A stretch of DNA of 25,566 nt from Podochytrium sp. JEL0797 (lineage: Eukaryota > Chytridiomycota > Chytridiomycetes > Chytridiales > Chytriomycetaceae). The notes under the pieces were generated by a model. It did not search any database. It saw nothing but the letters and a program-made list of their open reading frames with translations, and was not told the DNA's origin. The DNA lies in assembly GCA_027596195.1 (NCBI GenBank), contig JADGJG010000288.1, positions 1 through 25,566 of the forward strand. Reading direction: 5' to 3'. The number at the start of each line of letters is the position of its first letter. Position 1 is the first letter of the stretch. The position numbers were made by a program, and so were the translations under genes. Below are positions 11,096 through 23,400 of the stretch, in pieces.

Positions 11096-14000
11096 ATGGG
11101 CCTCCTTGTCCTCCCTGGCTCTGCTGCGCTTTCTGCGTTCCGCTGCGAACGCACCAAGGCCAAGATCAACACCGCCCTTGCCGAGGCGCACCGCCACGCT
11201 GCCGCCCACGCGCCCAAGAAGCACAAGAAGGCCGACCCGACCCACATTGCCCGCGTTGCCGCCTACTACTTCCACCCGGTGCGCACTGCCACCGCCATTG
11301 ACGCGCATTCGCCTGCCTCAAAGGACCTCCTCGCGACCCTGCAGCTTCTGCTGGCCTACGGCACCCAGGAGGCAAACACCATTGGCGAGATTGACCAGCA
11401 GGTCCTCGATTCGCTGTCCAGTAAGCTGCCACACTTGTTTGTTGTATCAAAACCTGATAACCCGATTTTTTCTTCTTTTCGCCGATCATCGTCATTCAAA
11501 GCCGGCTCCGCAATGCCCCACCACGTCTCAACCCTGATTGTCCTCCCCCGTCTCGGCACCATCTCCCCCTGGTCCTCAAAAGCCACCGACATTGCCAAAA
11601 TCTGCGGCCTCGCCAACTCCGTCACGCGCATCGAGCGCGCCATCGTCTACATTATCGAATCCGAGACGCGTCTGACCCCGACCCAAATCACCCTCATCTC
11701 CGCCCAGATCCACGACCGCATGACCCAAACCGTGGTGCACCGTCTTCCGTCCGAGGACGAGTTGTTTGGCAAGAAGGGTGCTGGTGTGGTTGCGAGACCG
11801 CTTAAGACGGTTGCGTTGGTGGAGAGTAAAAATGCTGGGAGGGAACCGAAGGAGGTGTTGATGCAGGCCAATAAGGAGTGGGGGTTGGCGTTGGCTGCTG
11901 GCGAGATTGATTATCTCGTGAATGCGTTTTTGGGCGAGAGTCTTGGAAGGGATCCCACGGATGCCGAGTTGATGATGTTTGGACAGGTGAGAATTTTTCG
12001 ATTTTTGGGTTCGCGAATCATCTCGGAAACTTTGAGTTATCAACTTGAGTTTCGTTTTTATCAACCCCAAAAAAAAATTCTAACAAACCTTGGTTTTGTC
12101 TTCACCCAGGTCAACTCCGAACACTGTCGCCACAAAATCTTCAAAGCCTCCTGGAACATTGACAACCAAGACAAACCGCATTCGCTCATGCAAATGATTA
12201 GCAACACGTACAAGTTGAATGCCGGTCGCATCTTATCCGCTTACTCTGACAACGCGGCCGTCTTGAACGGCCCCGAATCGGGACGCTTCGCTGCTTCCAT
12301 TGAAACCCAGGGCGAATACACGGTCACTAAGGAGTTTGTGCACACGTTGGCCAAGGTCGAGACCCACAACCACCCGACGGCCGTTTCTCCCTTCCCGGGT
12401 GCTGCTACTGGTTCTGGTGGTGAAATTCGTGACGAAGGAGGTTTGTTTTGTTTTTTGTTTTCTTTGTTGTCGTTCTCGTGCAGCACGACGGCTCAAGCAA
12501 CTCTCACAAAAAATAGCCGTCGGCCAAGGATCCAAGCCACGCACGGGACTCACTGGCTTCACCGTCTCGAACCTCCGCATCCCAGGCTTCATCCAACCCT
12601 GGGAAACCGTCGACTACGGCAAACCCAGCCACATTGCCTCCGCATTCGATATCATGATCGAGGGACCTCTCGGTGGAGCCGCTTTCAACAACGAATTCGG
12701 AAGACCCAACATTTGCGGATACTTCCGTACGTTCGAAGCCAAGAGCCACAACGAGATGCGCGGGTACCTCAAACCCATCATGATTGCTGGAGGCACCGGC
12801 AGCGTGCGACCCATGCACGTGTTCAAAAAGAACATCCCAGCGGGAGCCCTCATTGTCGTCCTTGGTGGACCCTCCATGCTGATTGGATTGGGCGGCGGTG
12901 CCGCTTCCTCCATGTCCTCCGGAACCTCGAGCGTAGACCTCGACTTTGCCTCCGTGCAGCGCGAGAACCCCGAAATGCAACGCCGCGCGCAAATGGTGTT
13001 GGACGCCTGCACAGCCTTTGGCGACAAGAACCCCATGCTCGCCGTGCACGATGTAGGAGCCGGAGGACTCTGCAACGGACTCCCTGAACTCGTGCACGAT
13101 TCCGGCCGCGGAGCCATCTTTGACATTCGCAAAGTGCCGTGCGACGATGCGAGCATGTCTCCCATGGAAATCTGGTGCAACGAGTCTCAGGAGAGATATG
13201 TGTTGGCTATCCTCCCCGAGTCCAAGGAACTGTTTGAAAGCATTTGTCAACGCGAACGCAGCGTGTACGCGATTGTGGGGCACGCGACGGAGGAGGAGCG
13301 GTTGATTGTGAAGGACCCGTTGTTGGGCCCGGATGTGGTGAACCTTCCTATGGAAACGTTGTTTGGAAACGCGCCGAGAATGCACCGCGTGGCTGCGTCC
13401 CGTGCGTTCCCTGGAGACACGTTCGCTGTCACCTCGAGCGTCTCGGACATGGTGTCCCGCGTGTTGCGGTTGCCGAGTGTGGGGAGCAAGTCGTTCCTCA
13501 TCACGATTGGAGACCGTACGGTTACGGGGTTGGTTGGACGAGACCAGATGGTTGGGCCGTGGCAGGTTCCCGTTGCGGATGTGGCCGTGTCGTTGACGGG
13601 GTACACTGACAACACGGGAGAAGCCATGTCAATGGGAGAACGGACTCCCCTGGCGTTGATCTCCCCCGCCGCGTCATGTCGCATGGCCGTTGCGGAATCG
13701 TTGACGAACTTGATTGCGGCCAACGTCAAGTCACTCGGAGACGTGCGTTTGTCTGCCAACTGGATGTCGTCCGCTGACCACGAGGGAGAAGGTTCCGCTC
13801 TGTATGAAGGTGTTTCCGCGATTGGAATGGACTTGTGCCCCAAACTGGGAGTCACGATTCCTGTTGGAAAGGACTCCATGTCCATGAAGACGAGGTGGAC
13901 GGATCCGCAGACGAACGAGAGCAAGAGTGTGACTGCGCCGTTGAGTTGTATTATTACAGCGTATGGACCCGTGCTTGACTCTGCCAAGACGCTCACACCG

Positions 14001-15515
14001 GAGCTGCGTGTGGTTTCTGAAGAGACGGTTCTCATGTTGATTGATTTGGGGATGGGTAAGCAACGGATGGGTGGTAGCGCGTTGGCGCAGGTGTACAACC
14101 TGATTGGAAACGAGGCGCCCGATGTGGAGGACGCGGAGGCGTTCAAGGCGTTTTGGAACGCCATGGTCAAGGTTTCCGGAGATGGGTTGGTGTTGGCGTA
14201 CCATGACCGATCCGACGGTGGGTTGTTTACGTCGGTGGTTGAAATGTCGTTTGCGGGACATGTGGGAGTGAGTGTGGATGTGACGGGGTTGGGTTCTGAT
14301 GCTGTTGCGGCCATGTTCAATGAGGAGCTTGGTGCTGTTGTTCAAGTCCGCAAGTCGCACGTTGATCAAATCACCAAGGCATTCACGGCGGCAGGGTTCC
14401 CAGCTGCCCATTTGCACGTGATTGGAACCGTGTCGAGCACCCCATTGAGCACACCCGTGACGTTCACACACGCAGGAACCCAAATCTTTTCGGAAAGCCG
14501 CGTGTTGTTGCAACGAATGTGGTCCGAAACGTCGTACAAGATGCAATCTCTCCGTGACGATCCCGTGTGCGCTGCTTCCGAGTTCGACTCCCTCCTCGAC
14601 GCCCAAGACCCCGGTCTCTCGTCCCAGTTGACCTTCAACCCATCCGACGTGCCGCTCCAAATCCAGTACCCCCTCACGACGCGTAAACCCAAGGTAGCGA
14701 TTCTCCGTGAACAGGGCATCAACTCGTTTGGCGAAATGGCGTGGGCGTTCCACAGTGCTGGGTTCACATGCGTGGACGTTCACATGACGGACGTAATCAG
14801 CGGCAAGCTCCAACTCTCTGGATTCCACGGCCTCGCATGTCCCGGAGGATTCAGCTACGGCGACGTTCTCGGCGCGGGAGCCGGATGGGCCAAATCGATC
14901 CTCTTGAACCCTACGGCACGTCACGAATTGACCACCTTCTTCACCCGCAAGGACACGTTCACGATTGGAATCTGTAACGGGTGTCAAATGCTTGCCGGGT
15001 TGAAGAGTATTATCCCCGGTGCACAGGGATGGCCCAAGTTTGTGCGTAACGCGAGTGAACAGTTTGAAGCGCGTGTAGCGACGGTGGAGATTGTGAAAGG
15101 AGATGGTGGGGTGAGTCGCGTGTTTTTCGCAGGTATGGAGGGAAGCAAGATTCCCATCGCGGTTGCGCATGGGGAAGGACGCGCTCAATTCGATACTGAT
15201 GCGGATCGCGATGCTGCTGTTGGAGGCGGAGCCCAAGGATGTCTTTCTCTTCGATACGTGGACAACTACGGGGCCCCCGCCGGCCCGGAGAAGTACCCTC
15301 TGAACCCGAACGGGTCTCCGTTTGGAATTGCTGGAGTAGTGAGTGTTGGGGATGGGGGGAAAGTGTTGGCGATGATGCCGCATCCTGAGAGATTTGTGCG
15401 TGGGGTTGCGAATACGTGGGCGTCGCCGGATGTGGGGAGGGCTGGGGGGGAGGTGAGTGGGTGGATGCGCATGTTCCGTAACGCGCGTGTGTGGGTGGAG
15501 GGGCAGATGGTTTGA
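11096..15515 (+). CDS. ADE6: Phosphoribosylformylglycinamidine synthase (FGAM synthase)
   Basis: Exons: 11096-11420, 11502-11986, 12110-12440, 12517-15515, giving 1379 residues, near the usual 1300-1360. It converts FGAR, glutamine and ATP to FGAM in step four of cytosolic de novo purine synthesis. Motifs in order: the N-terminal LPGSAALSAFR; PRLGTISPWSSKATDIA; VNSEHCRHK (from residue 271); KVETHNHPTAVSPFPGAATGSGGEIRDEG; GSKPRTGLTGFTVSNL; and the GGAASS and GVTIPVGKDSMSM blocks. The C-terminal class I glutaminase has nucleophile C1200 in GICNGCQML and H1336/E1338 in MMPHPERF. The last exon is 3 kb without interruption. The third intron was ended at 12516 because that restores the family's DEGA-x-GxGSKP join; an earlier in-frame acceptor at 12483 would add 11 residues. 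Introns 1 and 2 are multiples of three and stop-free. The gene symbol follows budding yeast. Confidence 0.97.
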
Positions 15516-15620
15516 GAGTGTGTGGTTGTGGGTTTTTAATTTTTTAATTTTGTGTGTTGTGCCGAGAAAGGCAGAGGAACAAGTGATTTGATTTTTGTTT
15601 TGTTTTGTTTTTTCGCGAAG

Positions 15621-16976
15621 ATGTCGCAGTCGAAGAAGTCCCCCCCTCCGCTCCGGCCGAACCAATGCACCTTCTTCATTGCGGCCAAGAACCGCCACTG
15701 TCCCCTCCTGATTGGCAAAGCATCGCTGGTCCCCTTCTGCCCGAACCACACTCCCAAGACCACTCCGGACCCCTCGCGCACGCCCTGTCCCTTCTGCGCT
15801 TCTCCCATCGTGTCCAAAGACCTCGCCAAACACTGCAAAAGGTGTCCCAAGAAACCCATCGACGTCCACCCGCCCTTTTACAAACTCGATGTCAACATTC
15901 CCCCAGTCTCCACAACCACCACCCCACCCACCCCACCTCACGTACGCGACCTCTCTCCCACCGCCCTCCAATCCCTCTTCACAAAGATCCGCTCCGCCCA
16001 CGCAAACCACGTAACCCCACCCACCCCAACCACACTCCCCAAAACCCCCACCACCTCCAAATCCACAACCCAAGTCACCTCCCTCGTCTCCCTCCTCTCC
16101 ACCCTCCACGTCCTTTCCCCAACCAACACCTTCATCGAAATGGGATGCGGCACCGCCGAATTCTCACACGGCGTGAACGAATCGATCATGGAACGGTGCG
16201 AACCGACGCTCGAAAAGGGAACCACGCGGTTCATTTTGGTAGACCGTGAACCGAGTCGATGGAAGGTCAAGATGGATCGTGGCGAGTTTGTGAAGGTTCG
16301 GATTGATATTAAGGATTTGGTGTTACGTGAGGTTCTTGGGGACGGGAAGGAGGTGGATGGGGTTGTGTGTATTTCGAAGCATTTGTGAGTTGTATCCCTG
16401 CGTGTATGCTTCGGGTATCTAAATCTCTTTTCTTGGGGGTGTGAAAGATGCGGAGCAGCCACAGATTTGACTTTGCGATGCTTGCAGAATTACAAAGACT
16501 CGAATCCACGCGTCGCTGTCAAGGCTATCGTGATTGCACTTTGTTGTCACCATCGTTGCACGCTTGCGACATATGTGAATCCTGGGTTTATCGAGCGACT
16601 TGGATTTTCCCCCGTCGAGTTTTCGTACCTCTGTTACATGTCTTCATGGGGCGCTGTAGCAGAAAGCATCACATCCACGACCGCCGAATCAAAACCAAAA
16701 CGACAAAAAGTGGACCCAGAATCACTACAAGAAGATGACGAAGAGGCACACGAATGCGGAGTGGATTCTACGCTAGACGACGGCAAGGAGGGAAAACACT
16801 TTTCGGGACTGGATGTGTGTGAACGACGCGTGCTTGGACGCATGATCAAGGGGTTGTTGAATGCGGGACGTGTAGAGTTTGCGCGTGAAATGTTGGGGTT
16901 TGGACGTGTGGAGACGCGGGAGTATTCTTCAGTGCATGTGACGCCTGAGAATGTGGTTCTTGTTTGTGAGCAATAA
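15621..16976 (+). CDS. TRM13: tRNA 2'-O-methyltransferase TRM13
   Basis: Exons 15621-16384 and 16448-16976 (63-bp intron, phase 2) give 430 residues, similar to yeast Trm13 (about 480). TRM13 methylates the 2'-OH of position 4 in the acceptor stem of certain tRNAs (His, Gly and Pro in yeast). An N-terminal CCCH finger (C16, C27, C40, H43) is followed by a second zinc site resembling the U11-48K CHHC type, but here C56-x2-C59-x11-H71-x3-C75. The SAM-binding core reads FIEMGCGTAEFSHGVNESI and ILVDREPSRWKVKMDRG. The signature SKHLCGAATDLTLRCL spans the splice site, and ALCCHHRCTLATYVNPGF follows. An open frame extends upstream to 15552, but ATG 15621 directly precedes the conserved region. A 105-bp gap separates it from PFAS. 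Confidence 0.95.
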
Positions 16977-17075
16977 GAAGTAAATGAAGAAGAGGCGTAA
17001 TTATTCAATTCTGTGATTGTTTTTTTGTTTTTTTTTTTTTTTTTGCAAGATCGCGATCAACCCCATCTACAAAAA
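16977..17075 (+). promoter_or_regulatory. Short intergenic region with T-tract upstream of NOL11
   Basis: Ninety-nine bases lie between the TRM13 stop and the NOL11 start. They contain a nearly pure T-tract (17020-17044, one G at 17027) about 30 bases before the ATG. Comparable T- or A-tracts lie just 5' of TRM13, RAP1, VID27 and the basic-protein gene. Poly(dA:dT) tracts of this kind commonly disfavour nucleosomes at fungal promoters; that function here is inferred. Confidence 0.45.
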
Positions 17076-20000
17076 ATGGCAACGGCACCCCTTGTGCAGG
17101 ATCTGTTTGCCCTCACGGCACATGGCGTGGCATCGACAGCGCCATATGAGAAGGGAACCCCATTGGAGCTTCTTGGTTCCACGTCGGCCGCGTCGAGCAG
17201 CGATGCCGTTGTGCTGACGGTGCAGGCATCTGGGCTGAGCATCTACAATGTGAGTATAAGTGTGTAGTGAAGGAGTGTGTATTGCATCAGTGTGTACTGT
17301 ATGAGTGGATAGGGGATACGGTTGTATGCAACACTGGCAGGATGCAAAGACCGGATACTAAGAATGGAATCCAGGCTGCCACTGCACACTGCACCCACTC
17401 GTTCTCGGTGCCTGCCGCAGTGACCTTCGCGTGTGCGGCCGTGCTGCTTCCGCTGAAGGAGGAGGGCGACAACGACGCGGTGGAGGACTCGGAGGAGAGC
17501 AACACCAACAACACCGACTCCAACAACGGGTTTGTGTGTGCCATTGTTCGCCACTCCCAGGAAAAGAAGATGGATGGTCGTCGTCTCTGGCTCTGGGCCG
17601 TGGGTGAAGCTGCTGCCGCTGCCAAGGTCGGTGGGAAGCTGGCATCCGGTGGACCGGGAAAGCCAGACTGGGTGAAGACGGTAAGCCTTGACTGTTCAAG
17701 CAATTCCCTGTGTTCCCGGTATTGACGCGAAAATCGCAGTTCGATATTCCCGTGCACCACATTGCCGTCCACGCGTCCAAAGTGCTCATTGTCATCCATA
17801 CGAGCGGCGTCGTGTCCTTCTATAACCACGACCTGGTGCGCCCCGTCCTTTCCATCAAATCAAAGATCCACGCATCCGTTGTCTGGTCCCAGTGTGTCCC
17901 CATCTCAGAATCCACCCACGCATCCGTCTCAGAGATTGTCAATGTCGTGAAGCTCGAGGACGGCAAGCTTGTTGCCAGAACGGCGAGAGTCGAGACAAAG
18001 TTTGGAGGCGAGGGTGTCGAAGATGTCCACAATATCCTCAGCCAAGGCGAATTCCCGTTGGACTTTGCGGCCGAGAACGCTTCCGTCGTGTCCTACTGCT
18101 TTGCCGCTGAGCAAAAGAAGCTCTTTGTGGCCTGTAAGTTTTTGTTGGCTTGTTGGTAATCGGACGCAGATTCTCGGAAATCTGACAATTCTCTTGGCGC
18201 AGTGTCCACTGGCGAAGTCCGCGGTGTCGCGCTCAAACCATCCGGAGCTGTCAGCACCATCAACCTTGCTCCTCTCGGCATGTCTTGCTTCAACGGAAAA
18301 GCTTCCGCCTTGGCTGGAATCGTGCCCCCAGCTTTCGCGATGCAAGTGGTTGGAAAGTCGTATTTGGCGATTGTTGGTGTCTTGGAAAAGAAGGGATCTG
18401 GTAAGCGTCGTGGTATTTCTTGATTCAGTTATTTGCGCGATCAAAAGCTGATAAAAAACCACCCGAAACTCGTCACAGAACAAGATATTCTGTCCATCTG
18501 GGATACTCGATTTGGAACATTGCAGTTCAGGCGCGTGCTGAATGGAGACAACGAGGCTGTCACTCAGTCTTCGGACCCACTCAATTTGATTGGAAAGGAA
18601 TCCTTCTTTGGCCGCTGCTTCAACGTATGTGATGACAATGGTGGCCCGTCGTCCGTTTCTAATGGATATCCTCTTCCGCATTTCAGATTGAGGCAGCAGT
18701 TTCTTCCCTGTCTGGCCCCGTCCTCTCCATCACGACGTCCACCATTCGTTCGAAACCAGCCAAAAATATGGTCTCATTCACATCATCCGTTGCATTGGCA
18801 CCTTTCTATTGCCCGCCAGTCTCCCTCTTGACTGCGTTCGGAAAACTCTCCAACACCATGAAATTCTCTCTTTCCCCGAGCCAAGAAGGCATCCTCCCCG
18901 GTCTCGCAACTGTGGCCCAACGCCCACCCATCAGAAACAACGAGAGCGTGACTTGGTACACTGGCCTCTCGCACCTCGAAGACCTTGACCGCACCTACCT
19001 CACCCGCATCACGGCCTCGAACCACAACGCGGACCACATGGCGCTCGAACTCGCTCGCTGGGTGTACGAGAAATCGCTTCTCGTCGCCCCCAAATCGGGA
19101 ATGCCCAAGCCCGGCGACACTCTCGCCACAGTCGATTTCGAAAAGCTCCCCGTGATTGAAATCTCCCAACCCGGCATGATCAAGCTCCTCACACGCGCAC
19201 TGGCCAGCAACGTCAAAGACTTTTACCCCGTCAAAGTGTTGCAATACTTGGTCCGCACGGGTCGCGTTCCCGCGAGCTTCACGGTGCAAGACGATTCCGC
19301 CACGGCCTCGATCGAACAAACGCGAACCGTTAGTATCGTGGAATGCGTGTTGTTGCAAAACGATTTCCAAACGCTCTGCATGATGTTGAACAACGACGCG
19401 TGTCTCGGCATGAACGAGTTTGACGTTCTCCAGATTGCGCAATACATTTGCTGCTGCGCAACGTCGTCGGGATCCACTTCGGAAACGGAGACGAGCCAAG
19501 GCGTGATGGACCGCCGTCGCAGCACGATTGACGCGTACGTCAAAACGCAGGTCGGGTCCAACAAGAACGGGGCGTACAAAAAGTGTCTTGTGCGCAACGA
19601 CAAGGGGCTCAAAGTGTTTGACGGACGTCGCTGGTTTTTTGAAAAGGTGTTTGCGATCCCGCAGCAGAACGATTTTGTATTTGCGAAAGCGTTGAAGGCG
19701 TTGAGTGTGGATCAGGTGGAGGTGGTCATGTCGTGGGTTGTGGGGTTGCTGGAGATGGATGTGAGAAAGAAGACGGAGGTGACGAGAAAGAGGGCCGCGA
19801 TTCAAAAGAGGAAGGAGACGGTGGCTGCGGCGGCGGCCAGGAAGAAGGGTAAATCTGGGATTGAGGTTGTGGACAAGTTTGCGTTTATTGATGACATGTT
19901 GGAAAAGGACTTGGACGGGTGCTTAGCCGAGAGTGAGATTCGGAGACAGTTGTGGTGGTTGTGGGATACTCCTGGTAAAGCAAACGAGTATTCTGGAGCT

Positions 20001-20417
20001 GTGATGCAGGTGCGTGATTTTCTTACCCCCCTTATGATTTCTGGTTGCTGAATCGTGTTTATACCACCTCCAAAGGCCATTGATGTCATCAATTTGATCA
20101 TTGACGTCCACTTGACCACCATCCTCTTGACTCCCTCGTTGCACGACCTGGTTGTCCGCCTCCAAGTCTGTGTCAGCTCGGACTTGACAATGTTCAACAT
20201 GATGCAACGCCGATTGAATGGCTGTTTGAGTGTGTTTGAGCTGTCGGAGGCGGCCAAGACGAAGGCAGCGACGAGCATGGCGGGATTGTCTGGAGACCAA
20301 AAGAGTGCCAAGAAGCAGGAAGTGGTGGGAACGGAGCTTCGTAGACGGTGGAAGCGTATGGTTGCGCAAGTGAACGATGGCGTTGGATCTTATGCCGTTG
20401 AGTTGGGTGGATTTTGA
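17076..20417 (+). CDS. NOL11: NOL11-like SSU processome protein
   Basis: Exons: 17076-17249, 17375-17680, 17740-18133, 18203-18400, 18479-18624, 18687-20009, 20076-20417, giving 960 residues (human NOL11 about 720). NOL11 belongs to the t-UTP group of the small-subunit processome, linking rDNA transcription to pre-18S rRNA processing in the nucleolus. The N-terminal half looks like a degenerate beta-propeller with blocks similar to NOL11: VLTVQASGLSIYN, VHHIAVHASKVLIVIHTSGVV, and EQDILSIWDTRFGTLQ (the family's ECLSVWN.KF.TLQ). The C-terminal half is helical and ends with AIDVINLIIDVHLTTILLTPSLHDLV, matching the NOL11 C-terminal helices. A Lys/Arg/Ala-rich segment (about 19745-19860) lies between. 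Phases agree at all six introns. Acceptor 17374 has an in-frame alternative about 12 bases upstream. No diagnostic catalytic residues exist, so the call rests on the block pattern. Confidence 0.82.
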
Positions 20418-20432
20418 TTATTAAAATTGTTT

Positions 20433-23400
20433 TTATTCGTCATCTTTCTCGTCATCTTCGTCGTCTTCCTGTACGCTTTCAATTGTAACAGTGGGAAGTT
20501 GCGGTGGGATGACGTTGGCTTGCGACTCCTTCCGCACGCGCTCCATCCGTTCTTGATATATTACGTCGACGCGCCTTCGCATGTCTTCAAACTCTTGCAA
20601 AATTCCCATAAATCCAACTTGGGTGAGCTTGTATAGCATGCATTGCGTGGATGCAATGATGGTGGCGGTACGAGGGATGTTGGCAATGAGGGCGACCTCT
20701 CCGAAAAACGAGCCGTCCGTCAACGATGAGACTTTGTTTTCTCCAACCAGAATGTCGACAGTACCACTTTTTACAAAGTACATTTCATTCCCCATCTGTT
20801 GGCGAAAGAATCAGTGAATCATTGTCCAGATCTGCAACCAACGCGTGAAATCAAGTACCTCTCCCTGACGGAACACGGCTTCACCGGCCGCAAAAAACAC
20901 TGCCACCAACGATTGAGCAATCATGGCCAAGAATTGTCCATCCCGTCCATCCCCTTCAGACCTCTGCAAGAATGCCACCTTCGAAACCAACTCTGTCGCA
21001 GTCTCAAGCTTCCGCCTCTCCTCCTCCATCCGAATCTTCTCCATCCTCTCGCGATAAATCGCCTCCACCTTCCGACGCACGTCATCAAACTCTTCAAGAA
21101 TCGAACTAAACGCACTCCTCGTGAGCCGATACAACATGCACGAATTCGCCGCCTGCACCGTCGCCGTTCTCGGAATATTAGCAATCAACGCAACCTCCCC
21201 AAAAAACGCCCCCTCCTTAAACACCGCGACCCGTTTCCCTCCAGCAATCACATGAACCTGTCCACTCATGATGAAATACATTTCGTTCCCGAGTTCTCCT
21301 TGCGTGATGATGATGTCTCCGGGGACAAAGAAGCAGGCCGTGAGGGCAATCGCGATGCGACCGATAAAGAGTTCGTCGCGACCGTCGTGTTGTTCGCGAC
21401 GGAGGAAGGAGACTTTGGAAATGAGTTCGCGGCAGTTTTGGGTCGCGATTTCCATTCGGAGGGAGTCGTTCATTTCGGAGAGGAGTGTGTTCTTTATCGG
21501 ATTTTGTGTAAATTTTTTTAGTTTCCCGCCTTTTTACTCCAACGAAAGGGATCCAAGGAAAACGCTTTACCTCTTCAAAGAACTTGCCACGATACTTCAA
21601 CTCATAATATTTGAGCAACTTGCGACGCGTCGTGGGTCCCAAATCCTTCCATCGCATATACTCCCGCACTTCGTCCAATTTTTGCTTGTACAACCTATTG
21701 CGCGTTGGAAAAATGCGAAAATATGAGAAGTGGAAACTTGAAAAATCGCACAAAGAATGAAGCGTTCAACGAACCTCCCACTTGCGTCGATTCCCATAGC
21801 AAACGACGAGATAGTTCCTACAATGGAGGCATACAGCCCAGCTCCCACGATAATAAACATGAATGTGATCCACCTTTCTCCTGAATCGACTGGATGGTAG
21901 GCTAAGGGGAACGTGTTTCCGACGGCCTGAAAAACGAATAAACGTGTGAGCAGCAGTTCACACACACACACACACACAAAAATATAGAACGAACAGTCAA
22001 AAGAGACCACGTGTATTGATCAAACCGCGTATCATATTGAACGGCTTGAATATCTGGATTGCTAAACTCGTTCATTCGTCCAGAGAAGAAAATGACACAA
22101 GCTTGAATGTGCAAGAACACACAGAAGGTGAACATGAGTGGGAAAATATTCGCTACCTGTGTCGGTGTGTGTTGAGTTGTTGACTCATGAAAAAGTGATG
22201 ATGACGGGTTACCGTTTGTCCAATACCAAGCATGCCAGAGGCCTTTTTCACAAATAATGAATATTGCGCGTTGGTGTTCAAAATGGTGGGCAGCTTGTAC
22301 AAGCGCAACATGCGAACAATCCACAGATAGTCCGCGCCATCGACAGGGATGAGTTCGAAGGGGAATATGGTTATGAGGTCGATAATAAAGCCTTTCTGTA
22401 GATAATGAGTGCGCCAATCTTTCAGTGTCACTTTCACTCCATGGAGGGTTGTCATGGCCGGGTGGGAAACTCGGATCGTAATAGTTTCCAACAACGTGTC
22501 AAACATGTATATCACGGTAATAAAGATTGTATACGCCAGAGGAAGGTGGACTTCATAACTGATTGAGACAGGAACCAACCACAAAACACTCATCAATGCA
22601 ACTGTAATATTTGTTAGAAAACTCAAAAAACAAATTTGAACACTCAACTTGATATGACAAAATCTGCATTAACAGAAAAGCTGGACAACGAATTCAACCC
22701 ACTCATTCCAATTGCAATCGCCGTTTGCTTCAACTGCGACGCCAACCCAACATCAGGCTTGATACTCAACCTTTCCTCTTTTCGAATTTCAAGCTTGTCC
22801 AAAGAAGACACGACCGAACCCTTCATATTGTACTTTGGAGCCGTCGTTGCTTCCAGTAATGCAGTGGCAATGAACGAAGCGCGTCGTTTCAATTGGGACA
22901 TGGTGGACGCTCTTTCACCCCCCGTGGGCTTTGGTAGAAATGCACTCATGCGCTCACGTAGTGGAGACTTTGCCATTGACTCTCTCGGTTCTGCCTCTGC
23001 AACAGCAATGGAAACGCTCAGTTTTGAATTTTCCCGTACACCGACAGAGGAAGGTCGCGTTTCTCCCGGATTTAAGTGCTCAGTTGTCGCCACAGGAACG
23101 CTAGTGGATGCATGTCGTGAGTCTGGCTGTTTGGTAATGGAAGCTCGCGAGTCTGGCTGTTTGGTAATGGAAGGTCGCGAGTCTGTCGGTTTGGGGAGCT
23201 CGGGACCTCCTCTTGATGTTGGTTGAAGTGAAGATGTCGCAACGGGTGGTTTTTCTTCGGATGCGTCGGTGATGAGGTCCGCGCGTGGGGAACAGGATGG
23301 TTCACCCGACAAACTGGACGATGAATTTGTGGCTTCGTCTTCGTCAGCGGTTTGAGAGACCATTACGCGTGGGGAATCAAATCGGTGGCCCTTTGGATCT

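Noticed and set aside
12484..12516. Reading these 33 bases as PFAS exon
   Set aside because: Inclusion puts 11 unrelated residues into an invariant motif; the acceptor at 12516 restores the conserved join. It is kept only as an alternative-splicing observation.
11096..13087. Single 663-codon frame through PFAS introns 1 and 2
   Set aside because: The frame stays open only because those introns are stop-free multiples of three. After 12440 it leaves the conserved PFAS frame, so it is not the true product.
13731..16109. 792-codon open frame on the minus strand
   Set aside because: It is antisense to the 3-kb last exon of PFAS and runs into TRM13. The sense frame encodes a fully conserved enzyme; the antisense product shows no recognisable domain.
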